Shown here one piece after another: positions 1 through 10,234 of a stretch of 64,000 bases of DNA. A program made the translations under genes and the position numbers. The stretch spans positions 62,001-126,000 of the forward strand of contig JAFZXE010000024.1 of the NCBI GenBank assembly GCA_017616895.1. Direction: 5' to 3'. The notes beneath the pieces are model-generated. The model made no database searches. It saw nothing but the letters and a program-made list of their open reading frames with translations, and was not told the origin of the DNA. Position 1 is the first letter of the stretch; every line of letters starts with the position of its first letter. Origin of the DNA: Bacteroidales bacterium. Its GTDB lineage: Bacteria; Bacteroidota; Bacteroidia; Bacteroidales; P3.

Positions 1-3000
1 CGTTGCCAGTGCTCGAATTTTGTGGTTGGAGGCAGCCGAGCGACGACTTTCGAGGTGCCTGTTAATAACTATTACAAGTACAGCGTCACGGAGATGATAT
101 ACACTGCGGAGGAGATAGACGCGCAGCCGGGAACGATAACGTCGATAGGGTTCGAGTATGCGTACGGAACCACGATGGCGAGGAAGAATAGTGTGAAAAT
201 ATATATGGCGAACGTGATGCAGTCGGAGTTTGCGAGTACTACGGACTGGGTAGTGACGGGGTTGACACAGGTGTATAGCGGGATTCTGAACTGTCAGAGG
301 GGTTGGAACACGTTTCAGTTTAACGGAGGGGGCTTTGAGTGGACGGGGGGTAACCTGCTGGTGGTGATAGACGACAACTCGGACAACTATGACGGGCCGG
401 AGTATAAGTGGTACTGCTCGGAGGCATCGGGGATGAGGGTGTTGAGAATTCAGAGTGAGGATAACAACTACACGATATCAAGTACGGATGCCAATAGTGT
501 GAGCAACAGTACTGGCTCGTTGTCATCAAGGAGACCGAACACGCAGTTTTGCATAGACGAGAACTGCAGCAAGCGGACGGGGAAATTGCAGTTCAGCGGA
601 GAAAGTTTCACGTATGTTGTGGGTGGCGGCGATTTCGTGGAGCCGACGCTGGATACGTCAACGTCGGCGAGCCTGCATCCATATACTGGAACGGTGACGT
701 ATGCATCGAGCGATGAAAGTATCGCAACGGTGGATGCGAACACGGGAGAGGTGACTTTCGTTGGAGGATATGGAACGGTTATAATCACGGCGACAGCGAT
801 ATATGGGGATTACTGCCCAGTGAAGGCACGGTATATGATAACGGTGTATGACGGATGTCCTGTGATAGGAGAGGGGACGGCGTCGATTAGTTCGGCACCG
901 ATATACGGATCGTTCAAAAACAGCTACGACCAGATGCTGTTTACGCCAGAGGAGGTCGGTGCGGCAGGACGAATCACGAAGGTGGGGTGGAACGCAAGGG
1001 GTGCAAACATGCAGCCGAGGCGGCTGGACATATACATGGGTGAGACGGAAAGAACTGAGTTTGCAACAACGGCGGACTGGATAGAGTCGGGGGTGTTGCA
1101 GCTGGTCTATAGCGAGACGTCGCAGACTTGGGATGCGGGTTGGAACGAGTTCAGCGTGGATTTCCAATATTCGGCTTTGAACAACTTGGTTGTGGCAGTG
1201 GATTGTGAAGCAACGGCTTCGTCGTCGATGTCGTTTGTGGGCAGCCAGACAACTGGCAACAGCGTGATATATGCGTATAGCGACACATACAACGTGGATC
1301 CGGCGACGATAGGTACTTATACGGGAACCAAGTCGGTTTCGAGTGCGCGTCCGAACACGAAGATATGCATAGAACCGTGCGAGGTGGAACCGACGTTCAG
1401 ATTTGAGGACGGTTTGTCGATATGCCAGTCGGGAACGAGCTGCGGCTTGACGGTTGAGAACAGCTCGACAGCGACGGCGCACTACTACTCGTCGGACGAG
1501 ACGGTGGCGACGGTTGACGAGCTGACGGGCACGGTGACGCCGTTGGCTTTGGGAACGACAACAATCACGGCAATAATAGGGATGGACGGGAACTACTGCC
1601 CATCCAAGGCTAGCTATGAATTGCAGGTGGTTTGTCCAGCCAAGGAGCCTACGGTGAGCGGAATGTCGGTGTGTTCGGACACGACGGTGGATTTGACCGC
1701 GTCGGCGGACGGAACGGGAGAGATTAGGTGGTATGAAGCGGAAAATTCGACTGTGCCGATGTGGATAGGAGATACTTATACGGCAACTGTTACGGCCACG
1801 ACGACATATTATGTTGAGACATACAACGCAACATTTGACTGCTACAGTGATAGAGTACCTTTGACGGTGGAGGTGCATGGGCCCGTATATCATACGGAAA
1901 CTGTCGGCGCGGTGTGTGACTCGTTTGTTTGGGCACGGACGGGACAGGCATACTACGAGTCGGGAACATACGTGGATAACAGGCTTACGGCGTTTGGATG
2001 CGAAGATATCGACACCCTTGTGCTGGAAATAGCCAAGACGAAGTCGGACACGGTGATGAAGCAGTCGTGCACAAGTTTCACATGGACGGTGACGGGCGAA
2101 ACGTATTCGAATGACACCGTGGTCAGCGACACGCTGAAGACGGCGGCAAACTGCGACAGCATTATTACGATCAATCTGTCGATACGGACGGTTCTGACAA
2201 CGGATATAGACACAGGAGTGTGTCAGAATGCATATCCGTTTGACTGGAACGGAAGACACTACGATGCGGCAGGAACAGACACGGTCTATCTGCTCTCGGT
2301 AGATGGGTGCGACAGTGCGGCAATATTTACTGTCACAACGCTGCCAAAGCCCGAGGTGACGATAGAAGCCCCGACGGAGGCGGACCAGTGCCCGATTGTG
2401 GCGAGCGGCAATTATACGGTTGCAAGCACCGTGACAGGTGGCATAGAGCCATATAACTATTCATGGACGGGAGCTTATACGGGTAGTAGTGCCAACGCCA
2501 CAATACCAAGCAACGGTGGTTGCGGCAGCTATTCGGTTGAGGTGATTGTGGCAGACGCCAATGGCTGCACGGATACGAGCGACATTAGTTTCTCGGCGTC
2601 AGATACTGATTTACCGACATTCGATAACCCGATAACTAGTGCCGTCGCCGAGATGGTGGGCAATTGCAGATATGTGGTGCCGAATCTAGTCGGTGTGGTG
2701 CAGGCGAGGGACAATTGCGGAATAGTGTCGCAGGTTCAGACGCCGTCGGCAAATACGGTGATAGATGACGATACATACGTGAAGATTGTTGTTGCGGACG
2801 GCTGCGGCAACAAGGACTCGATAAGTGTGTTTGTGGAAGTGCCGACCACGGTATCGGCTTATTTAGACATACCCATCTCAGGCTCATGCCCGGAGGCTAG
2901 CGGAAATGTCTATGAAATTGGAGTGGGAGTTGGTGGTGGAATTAGTCCGTACACATATCAGTGGCGTGCAACTGACGGCAGTCGGACGCACACCTCGACA

Positions 3001-5991
3001 GATTCGCTGTTCACGATAGTGTCGGACGGAAACTGCCATGAGTGGAATGTGAACGTCAAGGTTACCGATGCTCAAGGCTGTATGGTTCAGAAGAACGGGA
3101 CGTTCTCGGTGATGGACAATCAGCCACCGCAGGCGTCGAATATGCCTCAGCCCTTGGAAACCACAGGGCTGCTCTGTAAATTCGTTGTGCCAGATTTGAC
3201 AGGAAGAGCGTGGGATAATTGTGAGTTGCAGAGTGTGGTGCAGGTGCCTGCGGCAGGCGACACGGTGACGGGATTGATTACGGCAGAGCTGCAGCTGACG
3301 GACAAATGCGGAAATGCGAGCGTAGTGCCGATTGTGTTGACGGTTCCAGACCCAATATCCTTCACCATGACTAGAACGCCTGTGACCTGCTATGGCGATA
3401 CCGACGGTTCGATAATAGTAACAAACGTCTCAGGTGGCACAGGACCTTACACGTACACGTTTTATGGGCAAACCAACACTACGGGCGAGTTCTATAACAT
3501 GCCAGTGACAGGCTTTACGCCGATGGTAGTTACGGATGTGAATGGATGTACGGGTACCAATATCTATGCCGAAGTTGATGGCCCCGACCCGCTGGAGGCA
3601 CGCGAACGCCCTGGAACGCATACCAATATTGACTGTTTTGGCAATTCAACGGGCAGCATAAGAATTGAAGTGTCGGATGAGGCGGGCGGAACGCCAGGCT
3701 ATACGTATGTCTTTGCAGGAGATACGAATACGACGGGAGTGTTTGCGAACCTGCCGGCTATGGAAGACACCGCTTTTGTGATAGATGCGGCAGGGTGCAA
3801 GGCTTCATTGTTCATAAGGCTTACTCAGCCAGCATTGCTCACAGCAACCATAGATTCCACTCGAAATCCGTTGTGCTATGGTGGCAGTACAGGGTATGTC
3901 GGTCTTTTGGTTGAAGGTGGCACACGGCCATACAGATACAATTGGAACAGCAACGAATATAGCGTGGAAGACATCACGCATGTTCCGCAGGGAAACTATG
4001 ACGTTATTGTGACGGATGCGGCGGGATGTACGGCAACGGCGACAACTTCGCTTACACAGCCATCAGAATTGACTGTGACCAAGGTGTCAACAGACCTGCA
4101 TTGTAAGGGAGATGGTTCGGGAAGTATAAACTTGACTGTAGGAGGTGGTACTACGTTTGCAGGCGGTGGGTATGCCTTCCAATGGTCGAACGGCGAAACC
4201 ACGCAGAATCTGTCAAACCTGCAGGCAGGTGTGTATTCAGTTACCGTTACGGATTCGAACGGCTGCAGTGTCGTGGTGAACGACACGATAGAGGAACCTG
4301 ATGGGATGACACTCACAGTTTCGAACGACACGACAATCTGCAAGCGTTTGGTCGGTAATCAGACAATCGTTTTTTCGGTTGGCGTAACGGGAGGCAGCGG
4401 TTCGTACAGCTACCATTGGTCGAACGGAGGTTCTTCATCGTCAATTTCATTGTCGAGACCTAGCGAATCGGCAGTGTATTCTATCACCGTCACGGATTTG
4501 GCGGACGGCTGCGGTATGACAGACAGCGTAAGGCTTACAATTAACTACCCGACACAAAGTGTCGATGCCAGAGACTATTGCGAAGAGAATGGCCGTCAGT
4601 TCTACTGGGATGTATCGAGGTCATGGTGTACGCTTGACTTGACGCAGGATTCATACACTACAAGTACGGTGCTGAGAAATGCCAATTCGAACCATTGCGA
4701 CTCCACAATAGTATTGGAACTTAGCATACACCGCAGTAGTGCAGGCGTTTTTACGGAAACGGCTTGCGACAGCTACACATGGAGCAGGGATGATGGAACA
4801 GAGGTGGTTTATACAGCCTCGAACAACACGGATGTATATCACACATTGAATGTGGCAGGTTGCGACAGCGCGGTGACGCTCGACCTTACCATAAGATACA
4901 GTAGTGACAGTGTTTATCGGGATACAGTGTGTGACTCGATGCAGTGGAATTCGGGCAATGCCCAGTGGTACTATGAATCAACAGTGGATCCGATGCCTTC
5001 GGTGACCTTTGACAACGCTGCGGGATGTGACTCAATAGTTTATTTGGCGTTGGTTGTGAAACACAGCAGCGAGAGTGTCGATGTACATGACACATGCGAT
5101 GTCTATACTTGGCCGCTAAACACGCAGATTTATACCGAGTCAACCAATGAACCACAGATTGTACTTTCTGGAGCAAACGCTGTTGGATGCGACAGTGCAG
5201 TGACATTGAACCTGACTATACGTTATAGCACTTCGGGTATAGACGGGCAGGAGCACTGCGATACATACACATGGCCAACGGACGATTCAACATATACGGC
5301 ATCAACGGATGTCCCGACGGTTGTTCTGGAGGCGGCAAACGCAGTCGGATGCGACAGTACTGTGACCTTGAACCTGATTGTCAACTATAGCGACTCGGTG
5401 GCGGATGACACCGTGACTATATGCGAAAATCAGAGTTACGAATGGAACGGTTCGGAATATAATATTGTAGGCACATATTCGCAAGTATTAACTAACCAGT
5501 ATGGCTGCGATTCGGTTGTCTTGTTTACGCTTTACACCAATGACACCAACCAAGTGTATGTGTATGACACTTGTGGTTACAGGGATTTGCCGTGGAGCTA
5601 CAATGACCGAGTGTATGAATATAAGACGGAGGACGACCTGTTTGAGTTGCAGAACCAGTATGGTTGTGACTCGACGGTGCATTATTACTTGCAGCCAATA
5701 TGGAAATGTGAGGAATTCATACAATTCCCAACAGTGGTGACGCCTAACGGCGATGGGTTGAACGACCGATTTGTGGTAATCAACCTAATCGAAGGAGGAT
5801 GTTACCCACATAATCATCTATCCATATTTAACCGCTGGGGATACTTGCTCTATGAACGCGTTAATATCAAGAGCGACGATGAGTTCTGGGATCCTGTTGA
5901 TATGCCAGAAGGCACCTATTTCTATCGGTTCGACGGCTACGGCTTCGACGACAAGATGGAACGTAGAGGGTCGTTTGAGATAATAAAATGA
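1..5991 (+). CDS. Giant secreted SprB-like adhesin with CHU_C sorting domain (5' end outside window)
   Basis: The reading frame is open from base 1, so the gene starts upstream; the GTG at 22 is only the first start-like codon. About 1,996 codons are visible. Near the N-terminal side there are two copies of a ~280-residue module (22-860 and 870-1640), each a beta-rich domain followed by a bacterial Ig (BIG2-like) stretch. Next come Ig/HYR-like segments, then SprB-type repeats (about 3360-4300; units begin near CYGDTDGSI and end near VVTDVNGC). After these are ~65-residue Cys-rich repeats centred on GCDSAVTLNLTI (4570-5690). The last ~85 residues (VVTPNGDGLNDRF, then IFNRWG) are the gliding-motility C-terminal domain (CHU_C) that directs T9SS export. 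Family knowledge suggests a surface adhesin or motility fibre; the ligand is unknown. Confidence 0.85.
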   Translation, partial: RCQCSNFVVGGSRATTFEVPVNNYYKYSVTEMIYTAEEIDAQPGTITSIGFEYAYGTTMARKNSVKIYMANVMQSEFASTTDWVVTGLTQVYSGILNCQRGWNTFQFNGGGFEWTGGNLLVVIDDNSDNYDGPEYKWYCSEASGMRVLRIQSEDNNYTISSTDANSVSNSTGSLSSRRPNTQFCIDENCSKRTGKLQFSGESFTYVVGGGDFVEPTLDTSTSASLHPYTGTVTYASSDESIATVDANTGEVTFVGGYGTVIITATAIYGDYCPVKARYMITVYDGCPVIGEGTASISSAPIYGSFKNSYDQMLFTPEEVGAAGRITKVGWNARGANMQPRRLDIYMGETERTEFATTADWIESGVLQLVYSETSQTWDAGWNEFSVDFQYSALNNLVVAVDCEATASSSMSFVGSQTTGNSVIYAYSDTYNVDPATIGTYTGTKSVSSARPNTKICIEPCEVEPTFRFEDGLSICQSGTSCGLTVENSSTATAHYYSSDETVATVDELTGTVTPLALGTTTITAIIGMDGNYCPSKASYELQVVCPAKEPTVSGMSVCSDTTVDLTASADGTGEIRWYEAENSTVPMWIGDTYTATVTATTTYYVETYNATFDCYSDRVPLTVEVHGPVYHTETVGAVCDSFVWARTGQAYYESGTYVDNRLTAFGCEDIDTLVLEIAKTKSDTVMKQSCTSFTWTVTGETYSNDTVVSDTLKTAANCDSIITINLSIRTVLTTDIDTGVCQNAYPFDWNGRHYDAAGTDTVYLLSVDGCDSAAIFTVTTLPKPEVTIEAPTEADQCPIVASGNYTVASTVTGGIEPYNYSWTGAYTGSSANATIPSNGGCGSYSVEVIVADANGCTDTSDISFSASDTDLPTFDNPITSAVAEMVGNCRYVVPNLVGVVQARDNCGIVSQVQTPSANTVIDDDTYVKIVVADGCGNKDSISVFVEVPTTVSAYLDIPISGSCPEASGNVYEIGVGVGGGISPYTYQWRATDGSRTHTSTDSLFTIVSDGNCHEWNVNVKVTDAQGCMVQKNGTFSVMDNQPPQASNMPQPLETTGLLCKFVVPDLTGRAWDNCELQSVVQVPAAGDTVTGLITAELQLTDKCGNASVVPIVLTVPDPISFTMTRTPVTCYGDTDGSIIVTNVSGGTGPYTYTFYGQTNTTGEFYNMPVTGFTPMVVTDVNGCTGTNIYAEVDGPDPLEARERPGTHTNIDCFGNSTGSIRIEVSDEAGGTPGYTYVFAGDTNTTGVFANLPAMEDTAFVIDAAGCKASLFIRLTQPALLTATIDSTRNPLCYGGSTGYVGLLVEGGTRPYRYNWNSNEYSVEDITHVPQGNYDVIVTDAAGCTATATTSLTQPSELTVTKVSTDLHCKGDGSGSINLTVGGGTTFAGGGYAFQWSNGETTQNLSNLQAGVYSVTVTDSNGCSVVVNDTIEEPDGMTLTVSNDTTICKRLVGNQTIVFSVGVTGGSGSYSYHWSNGGSSSSISLSRPSESAVYSITVTDLADGCGMTDSVRLTINYPTQSVDARDYCEENGRQFYWDVSRSWCTLDLTQDSYTTSTVLRNANSNHCDSTIVLELSIHRSSAGVFTETACDSYTWSRDDGTEVVYTASNNTDVYHTLNVAGCDSAVTLDLTIRYSSDSVYRDTVCDSMQWNSGNAQWYYESTVDPMPSVTFDNAAGCDSIVYLALVVKHSSESVDVHDTCDVYTWPLNTQIYTESTNEPQIVLSGANAVGCDSAVTLNLTIRYSTSGIDGQEHCDTYTWPTDDSTYTASTDVPTVVLEAANAVGCDSTVTLNLIVNYSDSVADDTVTICENQSYEWNGSEYNIVGTYSQVLTNQYGCDSVVLFTLYTNDTNQVYVYDTCGYRDLPWSYNDRVYEYKTEDDLFELQNQYGCDSTVHYYLQPIWKCEEFIQFPTVVTPNGDGLNDRFVVINLIEGGCYPHNHLSIFNRWGYLLYERVNIKSDDEFWDPVDMPEGTYFYRFDGYGFDDKMERRGSFEIIK

Positions 5992-6027
5992 CAGGGCTGG
6001 GTGGTTGGAGTCAACTGCTAAGAATCT

Positions 6028-6486
6028 CTCCCGCATAGATGCGGGGAGGTAAATCGGTAAGAGAATCCGTTCCGCATCAATGCGCGGTCGATTTCCGGTG
6101 AAGGAGTGCGCTCCGCATCAATGCGCGGTCGATTTCCGATGAAGGAGAGCTCTCCGCATATATGCGGGGAGAATTTCCATTTTTGTAATGGCGATTGCAG
6201 GGCTGCGAAACCTTGTCGCAGTATTGCGAGACGGTTTCGCAGGCTGCGATTTTGATTTGCAAAACTGCGAGACGTTTTTGCAGGCTGCAATTTTGATTAG
6301 CAGAACTGCGAGACGATTTTGCAGGCTGCAATTTTGATTTGCAGTATTGCGAGACGGTTTTGTAGGCTGCAATTTTAATTTGCAAAACTGCGAGATGTTT
6401 TCGCAGGCTGCAATTTTGATTTGCAGTATTGCGAGACAGTTTTGCAGGTTGCGATTTTGATTTGCAATGCTGCGAGACGGTTTTGC
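6028..6486. repeat. Composite of two 41-bp tandem repeat families (locus A)
   Basis: Type I units start at 6071, 6112 and 6153, exactly 41 bp apart, after a degenerate copy at ~6028; each carries a CCGCA...TGCGG dyad. Type II units start at 6241, 6282, 6323, 6364, 6405 and 6446, again 41 bp apart, after a partial unit at ~6199; each begins AGGCTGC. The two arrays join through a short segment containing ATTTCCATTTTTGTAATGGC. The block lies between two convergent genes and carries no plausible gene. The same two families with the same junction recur inverted at 36990-37245. Confidence 0.9.
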
Positions 6487-6515
6487 AACGGTGCTCGGCG
6501 TGATTACATAAAAAG

Positions 6516-6551
6516 ATTATCCCGTCGCACCTCCAGGTGCAGCGGGATAAT
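6516..6551 (-). terminator. Hairpin terminator for the efflux operon
   Basis: ATTATCCCG + GCACCT pairs with AGGTGC + CGGGATAAT. On the minus strand the stem is followed by a T-run (A-run at 6511-6514 on the plus strand). It sits 24 nt after the stop of the PII-like gene. Confidence 0.75.
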
Positions 6552-6574
6552 GCAATCGTGAACGGTCTGCGGGG

Positions 6575-6868
6575 TCAGACCATCTGCTCTATCGCCCAGA
6601 CGAAGGCTTTCACTCCGACTTCCTTGTTTCGGAGGTCGAGCTTGCGGACGGTGGTCAGCAACGGCTCGACTTTCTCGTCGTCCACCACACAGAGTACGGC
6701 ATTGTTGAGCTCGGGCCAGGTGTGGGTGCCGCGGTGGGGGTCGCCATCGACGGTGCCGCGTCCTTGCACGTTCTCCCAGAAGGTGAAGCCGCGGATTTCG
6801 AGTTTGTCGAGCATATATTCAACACGTTCGGTGTTGGCCTGGTTGAAGACTATCATTACGGATTTCAT
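6575..6868 (-). CDS. PII-like protein at the end of an RND efflux operon
   Basis: A 97-residue protein beginning MKSVMIVFNQANTERV with a ferredoxin-like alpha/beta pattern. It resembles PII-like proteins that Bacteroidota encode next to RND pumps, although the classical GlnB T-loop tyrosine region is not evident. It is the last gene of the leftward efflux cluster, 59 nt after the pump stop. Inferred role: a small trimeric regulatory or sensory protein that couples pump activity to a ligand; the ligand is unknown. A hairpin terminator follows. Confidence 0.6.
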   Translation of the reverse strand: MKSVMIVFNQANTERVEYMLDKLEIRGFTFWENVQGRGTVDGDPHRGTHTWPELNNAVLCVVDDEKVEPLLTTVRKLDLRNKEVGVKAFVWAIEQMV

Positions 6869-6927
6869 GATCGAGTTTTAAGTTTTAAGCTGTAAGTTTT
6901 AAGTTGTTAGGTATCGGTATAGGGGAA

Positions 6928-9900
6928 CTATAGGCTTTCTGCTTTTTTGTTCTCGGCGGTGTTGTCCAGGTCGATATTCATGAACACAAACTTCTTGCGC
7001 AGCTTGGCTTGTTTTTCCATATCGCCTTTGCGCTCCATGAGACCGTAGAGGACGGGCACAACGATGAGGGTGATGAGTGTGGAGACGAGCAGGCCGCCGA
7101 TGACGACGATACCCATCGTGGTCCACATCTCGGAACCCTCGCTGGCCGAGGTGGCCATGGGTATCATACCGAGGATGGTGGTGAGTGCGGTCATCATAAC
7201 GGGTCGCATACGCGATTCGCCCGACATGGCGATGGCTTCGTTCAGCTCGTATCCGCGCTCGCGCATGAGGTTGATGTAGTCAACCAGCACGATACCGTTC
7301 TTCACCACGATGCCGATAAGCAGTATTATACCCAACGCGCCTATCATGTCGAGGTTGGTGCCGGTTATCAGCAGGGCGATGATGACGCCTGTGAGTGCGA
7401 ACGGGATAGACATCATGATGATGAAAGGCTTGGAGAACGACTCGAACTGCGACGCCATCACGATATAGACGAGCAGCAGGATGAGAAGGCCGAGGAGTCC
7501 CATGTCGCCGAAGGTCTCCTGCTGGTCTTCGTAGCTTCCGCCGAGGTGTACATGGATGTCGGACGGCATATCCAGCTGGTCGATCTGTTCCTGCACCTGT
7601 CCGGCCAGCTGCTTAAGGGAGGTCTTGTAGGGCATGACGGTGAGGGTGAGGTAGCGCTGGCGGTTTTTGCGCTCGATGTTGGGCGGGCACCAGTACTCCT
7701 CGATCTTGGCCAGTTCGTTGAGTTTCACTATCTGTCCGGTGGCGGTCATGATAGAGAGCTCCTCGATGTCGGTGATGCTGTTGCGGTATTCCTCTTTGAG
7801 GCGGCAGACGATGTCGTATTCCTCGCCGTCTTCTTTCAGGTAGCCGCAGGGCATGCCGTTGACGCGGTAGCGTACGTAGGCGGCCACCGCTGCGTCGTTG
7901 AGTCCGTGGAGGGCCAGTTTCTGCTTGTCGAAGGTTATCTTCAGCTCGGCGCGGTCTTCGTCGCGGCTTATCTTGGTGTCGCGGGCGCCTTTTACGTTGT
8001 CGTCGATAAGTTTTTTGAGGTCGTGGGCGTAGATGTTGGTCTGGTCAAAGTCGTAACCGTAGATTTCGAGGTCAAGTTGGTTGCTGGCTCCGCCGCCCAT
8101 GCTTCCGCGCGTCACCTGGTAGGTTATGACTTCGGGATACTGCGCCAGTTTCTGACGTATAGCCTCCTGCATGTCGTTGAGCGAGCGTTTGCGCTCGTAT
8201 TTCTTGGTGGTGCGGACGGTGATGCTTATCTTGTTGTTGGTGGTGGAGTTGAAGAGGGCTGCAAAGCCTGCGTCGTCGTTCGAACCAGCCGAAGTGGAGT
8301 AAACCAGTAGGTCGTCGCCAAGTGCGTCCTGAATGTCTTTTTCAATATTTCGGGCCGTCTTGAGTGTCTCTTCGATGCGTGTGCCGCGCTGCAGCTCTAC
8401 GGTGACGCTGATACGTCCGTTGTCCTGCTCTTTCATGAAGTCCATACCGATGAGACCGGTGGCGAAAGGTATCATGGATACGGCAAACAGTGCGAGTGCG
8501 AAAAGTAGAGTGGGGACCTTGTGACGCAGACACCAGCGCAGCAGGTTGGCGTAGCGGTGTTCAACAGAGCGGAACATACGACCGAAGGTTTTGTCGAAGG
8601 TGAGTTTCTTCTTGGCTTGTTTGGCTTTGTATGCTTCCTCTTCGTCTTTGTTGACAAAGAATTTCTTTTCTTTCAGCATCTTGCTGGCGAGCATCGGGAT
8701 AAGCGTGATGGCGGTTGTGGTCGAGACGCACACCACGATGGTGACGATCCAGCCAAGTTCCTTGAACATGATGCCGGCCATACCGGTGAGCATTGTCAGC
8801 GGCACGAACACCGCCACGATGACCAATGTGGTCGCTATAACCGAAATCCACACCTCGTTGGTTGCGCAGATGGCCGCCTCACGCGGGTTCTCGCCTCGTT
8901 CGATGTGTTTGGTGATATTCTCCAAGACCACGATGGCGTCGTCCACCACCATACCGATGGCTATCGTAAGTGATGCCATAGACACGATGTTCAGCGAACT
9001 GTCGGTGACGAGCAGGTAGATGAACGAGGTGACCAAAGATATAGGTATCGTGAGGCCGATGATGATGGTGCTTCGCCATTCGCCAAGGAACACAAACACC
9101 ACCAATACCACGAACAGCAGAGCGTAGAAGATGGATTCAGACAATCCGTTGATGGAGTTCTGAATGCCCTCTGACGAGTCGTAAATCATCGTGATGTTGA
9201 TGTCGGGAGGCAGGTGCTTCTTTATCTCTTCCATCTTCTTGCGGACCTCTTTGGCGATGGCCACGGTGTTGGCTCCTGTCTGTTTGGTGATGATGAGGCG
9301 GGCACCGTCGCGTCCGTTGATTTTCTCATCGAGCGAGAGGTCTTTGATGGTGTCGCGCACGGTGGCGAGGTCGCGCACGAATATCTGCTTGCCCGTCGGG
9401 GTGGTGGTCACCACTACGTCGTTGATATCCGAGCTCTCCACATATTCGCCCTTCACGCGCATCTGGTACTGCTCCTTGCCCATCTTCACGGTGCCGCTAG
9501 CCATATCCATGTTGTTGGTGCTTATGGCGTTGCCCACCATCTCCACACTCAAGCCGTAGGCGTCGAGCTGCTTGGCGTCGAGGTCTATGTAGATATATCG
9601 CTCAGGGGCGCCGCTGACGGTGATGTTTCCGATACCGTCGATGCGGTTAAGCTCGTTGGTTACCTGGTCGTCGATGATTTTGTCGAGACCCGAGTAGCTC
9701 TCGTCGGCGGTGAATCCGAACTGTATTATAGGGAACGACGAGCTGTTGATTTTCAATATCATCGGGCGGCTTACGCCATCGGGCAGGTTGTCGTAGATGA
9801 GGTCGATATACGAGCGTATGTCGTTCATCGACTCGTCGAGGTTGCTTCCCCACTCGAATTCAAGCGTCACCACCGAGATGTTGTCGCGCGAGCTGGAGGT

Positions 9901-10140
9901 GATGTTTTTCAGACCGTCAACCGAGTTGAGCGAGTTCTCGATTATCTTAGTGATGTTGGTCTCGATTTCCGAGCCGTTGGCGCCGGCGTAGGTGGTCATC
10001 ACCGTGATGTAGGGCGGGTCCATCTCAGGCATCTGGTCGATAGGCAGACGCGAGAGCGAGAAAAGACCCAGTATGATTACCGCCACAAATACCAAACCCG
10101 TGGTGATGGGTTTGTTGATAGCTGTTTTATAGATTGCCAT
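6928..10140 (-). CDS. RND efflux pump inner-membrane permease (AcrB/HAE1 type)
   Basis: The 1,070-residue length is normal for the family. The N-terminus MAIYKTAINKPITTGL is the usual cytoplasmic helix entering TM1. The twin acidic motif in TM4 (IAIGMVVDDAIVVLENI), needed for proton relay in this family, is intact. The protein should be a trimeric proton/drug antiporter forming a tripartite pump with the adaptor and the TolC-like channel encoded upstream. ATG at 10140 lies 94 nt after the adaptor stop. The substrate cannot be told from sequence. The HAE1 assignment rests on residue pattern; there is no sign of the Met-rich CusA copper pathway. Confidence 0.93.
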   Translation of the reverse strand: MAIYKTAINKPITTGLVFVAVIILGLFSLSRLPIDQMPEMDPPYITVMTTYAGANGSEIETNITKIIENSLNSVDGLKNITSSSRDNISVVTLEFEWGSNLDESMNDIRSYIDLIYDNLPDGVSRPMILKINSSSFPIIQFGFTADESYSGLDKIIDDQVTNELNRIDGIGNITVSGAPERYIYIDLDAKQLDAYGLSVEMVGNAISTNNMDMASGTVKMGKEQYQMRVKGEYVESSDINDVVVTTTPTGKQIFVRDLATVRDTIKDLSLDEKINGRDGARLIITKQTGANTVAIAKEVRKKMEEIKKHLPPDINITMIYDSSEGIQNSINGLSESIFYALLFVVLVVFVFLGEWRSTIIIGLTIPISLVTSFIYLLVTDSSLNIVSMASLTIAIGMVVDDAIVVLENITKHIERGENPREAAICATNEVWISVIATTLVIVAVFVPLTMLTGMAGIMFKELGWIVTIVVCVSTTTAITLIPMLASKMLKEKKFFVNKDEEEAYKAKQAKKKLTFDKTFGRMFRSVEHRYANLLRWCLRHKVPTLLFALALFAVSMIPFATGLIGMDFMKEQDNGRISVTVELQRGTRIEETLKTARNIEKDIQDALGDDLLVYSTSAGSNDDAGFAALFNSTTNNKISITVRTTKKYERKRSLNDMQEAIRQKLAQYPEVITYQVTRGSMGGGASNQLDLEIYGYDFDQTNIYAHDLKKLIDDNVKGARDTKISRDEDRAELKITFDKQKLALHGLNDAAVAAYVRYRVNGMPCGYLKEDGEEYDIVCRLKEEYRNSITDIEELSIMTATGQIVKLNELAKIEEYWCPPNIERKNRQRYLTLTVMPYKTSLKQLAGQVQEQIDQLDMPSDIHVHLGGSYEDQQETFGDMGLLGLLILLLVYIVMASQFESFSKPFIIMMSIPFALTGVIIALLITGTNLDMIGALGIILLIGIVVKNGIVLVDYINLMRERGYELNEAIAMSGESRMRPVMMTALTTILGMIPMATSASEGSEMWTTMGIVVIGGLLVSTLITLIVVPVLYGLMERKGDMEKQAKLRKKFVFMNIDLDNTAENKKAESL

Positions 10141-10234
10141 GTTTTATTATTGTTTGAATGATTGAATGAGAGGGTGACCTGTGATCAGTGACCAGATTCA
10201 TTATCATTTGTGTCACAGGTCTCTATTCACTTAT

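Noticed and set aside
6018-6385. Overlapping leftward frames with repeated QIKIAA/SRSSANQ peptides
   Set aside because: They are read from the 41-bp repeat array; unit length is not a multiple of three, so frames shift from unit to unit.
6241-6486. CRISPR array
   Set aside because: Contiguous 41-bp units without unique spacers and no cas genes; a simple tandem array.
7009-8310. Long plus-strand frame opposite the RND pump gene
   Set aside because: Shadow of a GC-rich gene; composition rich in His, Asp and Gly, and no start context. The minus-strand pump has clear family motifs.
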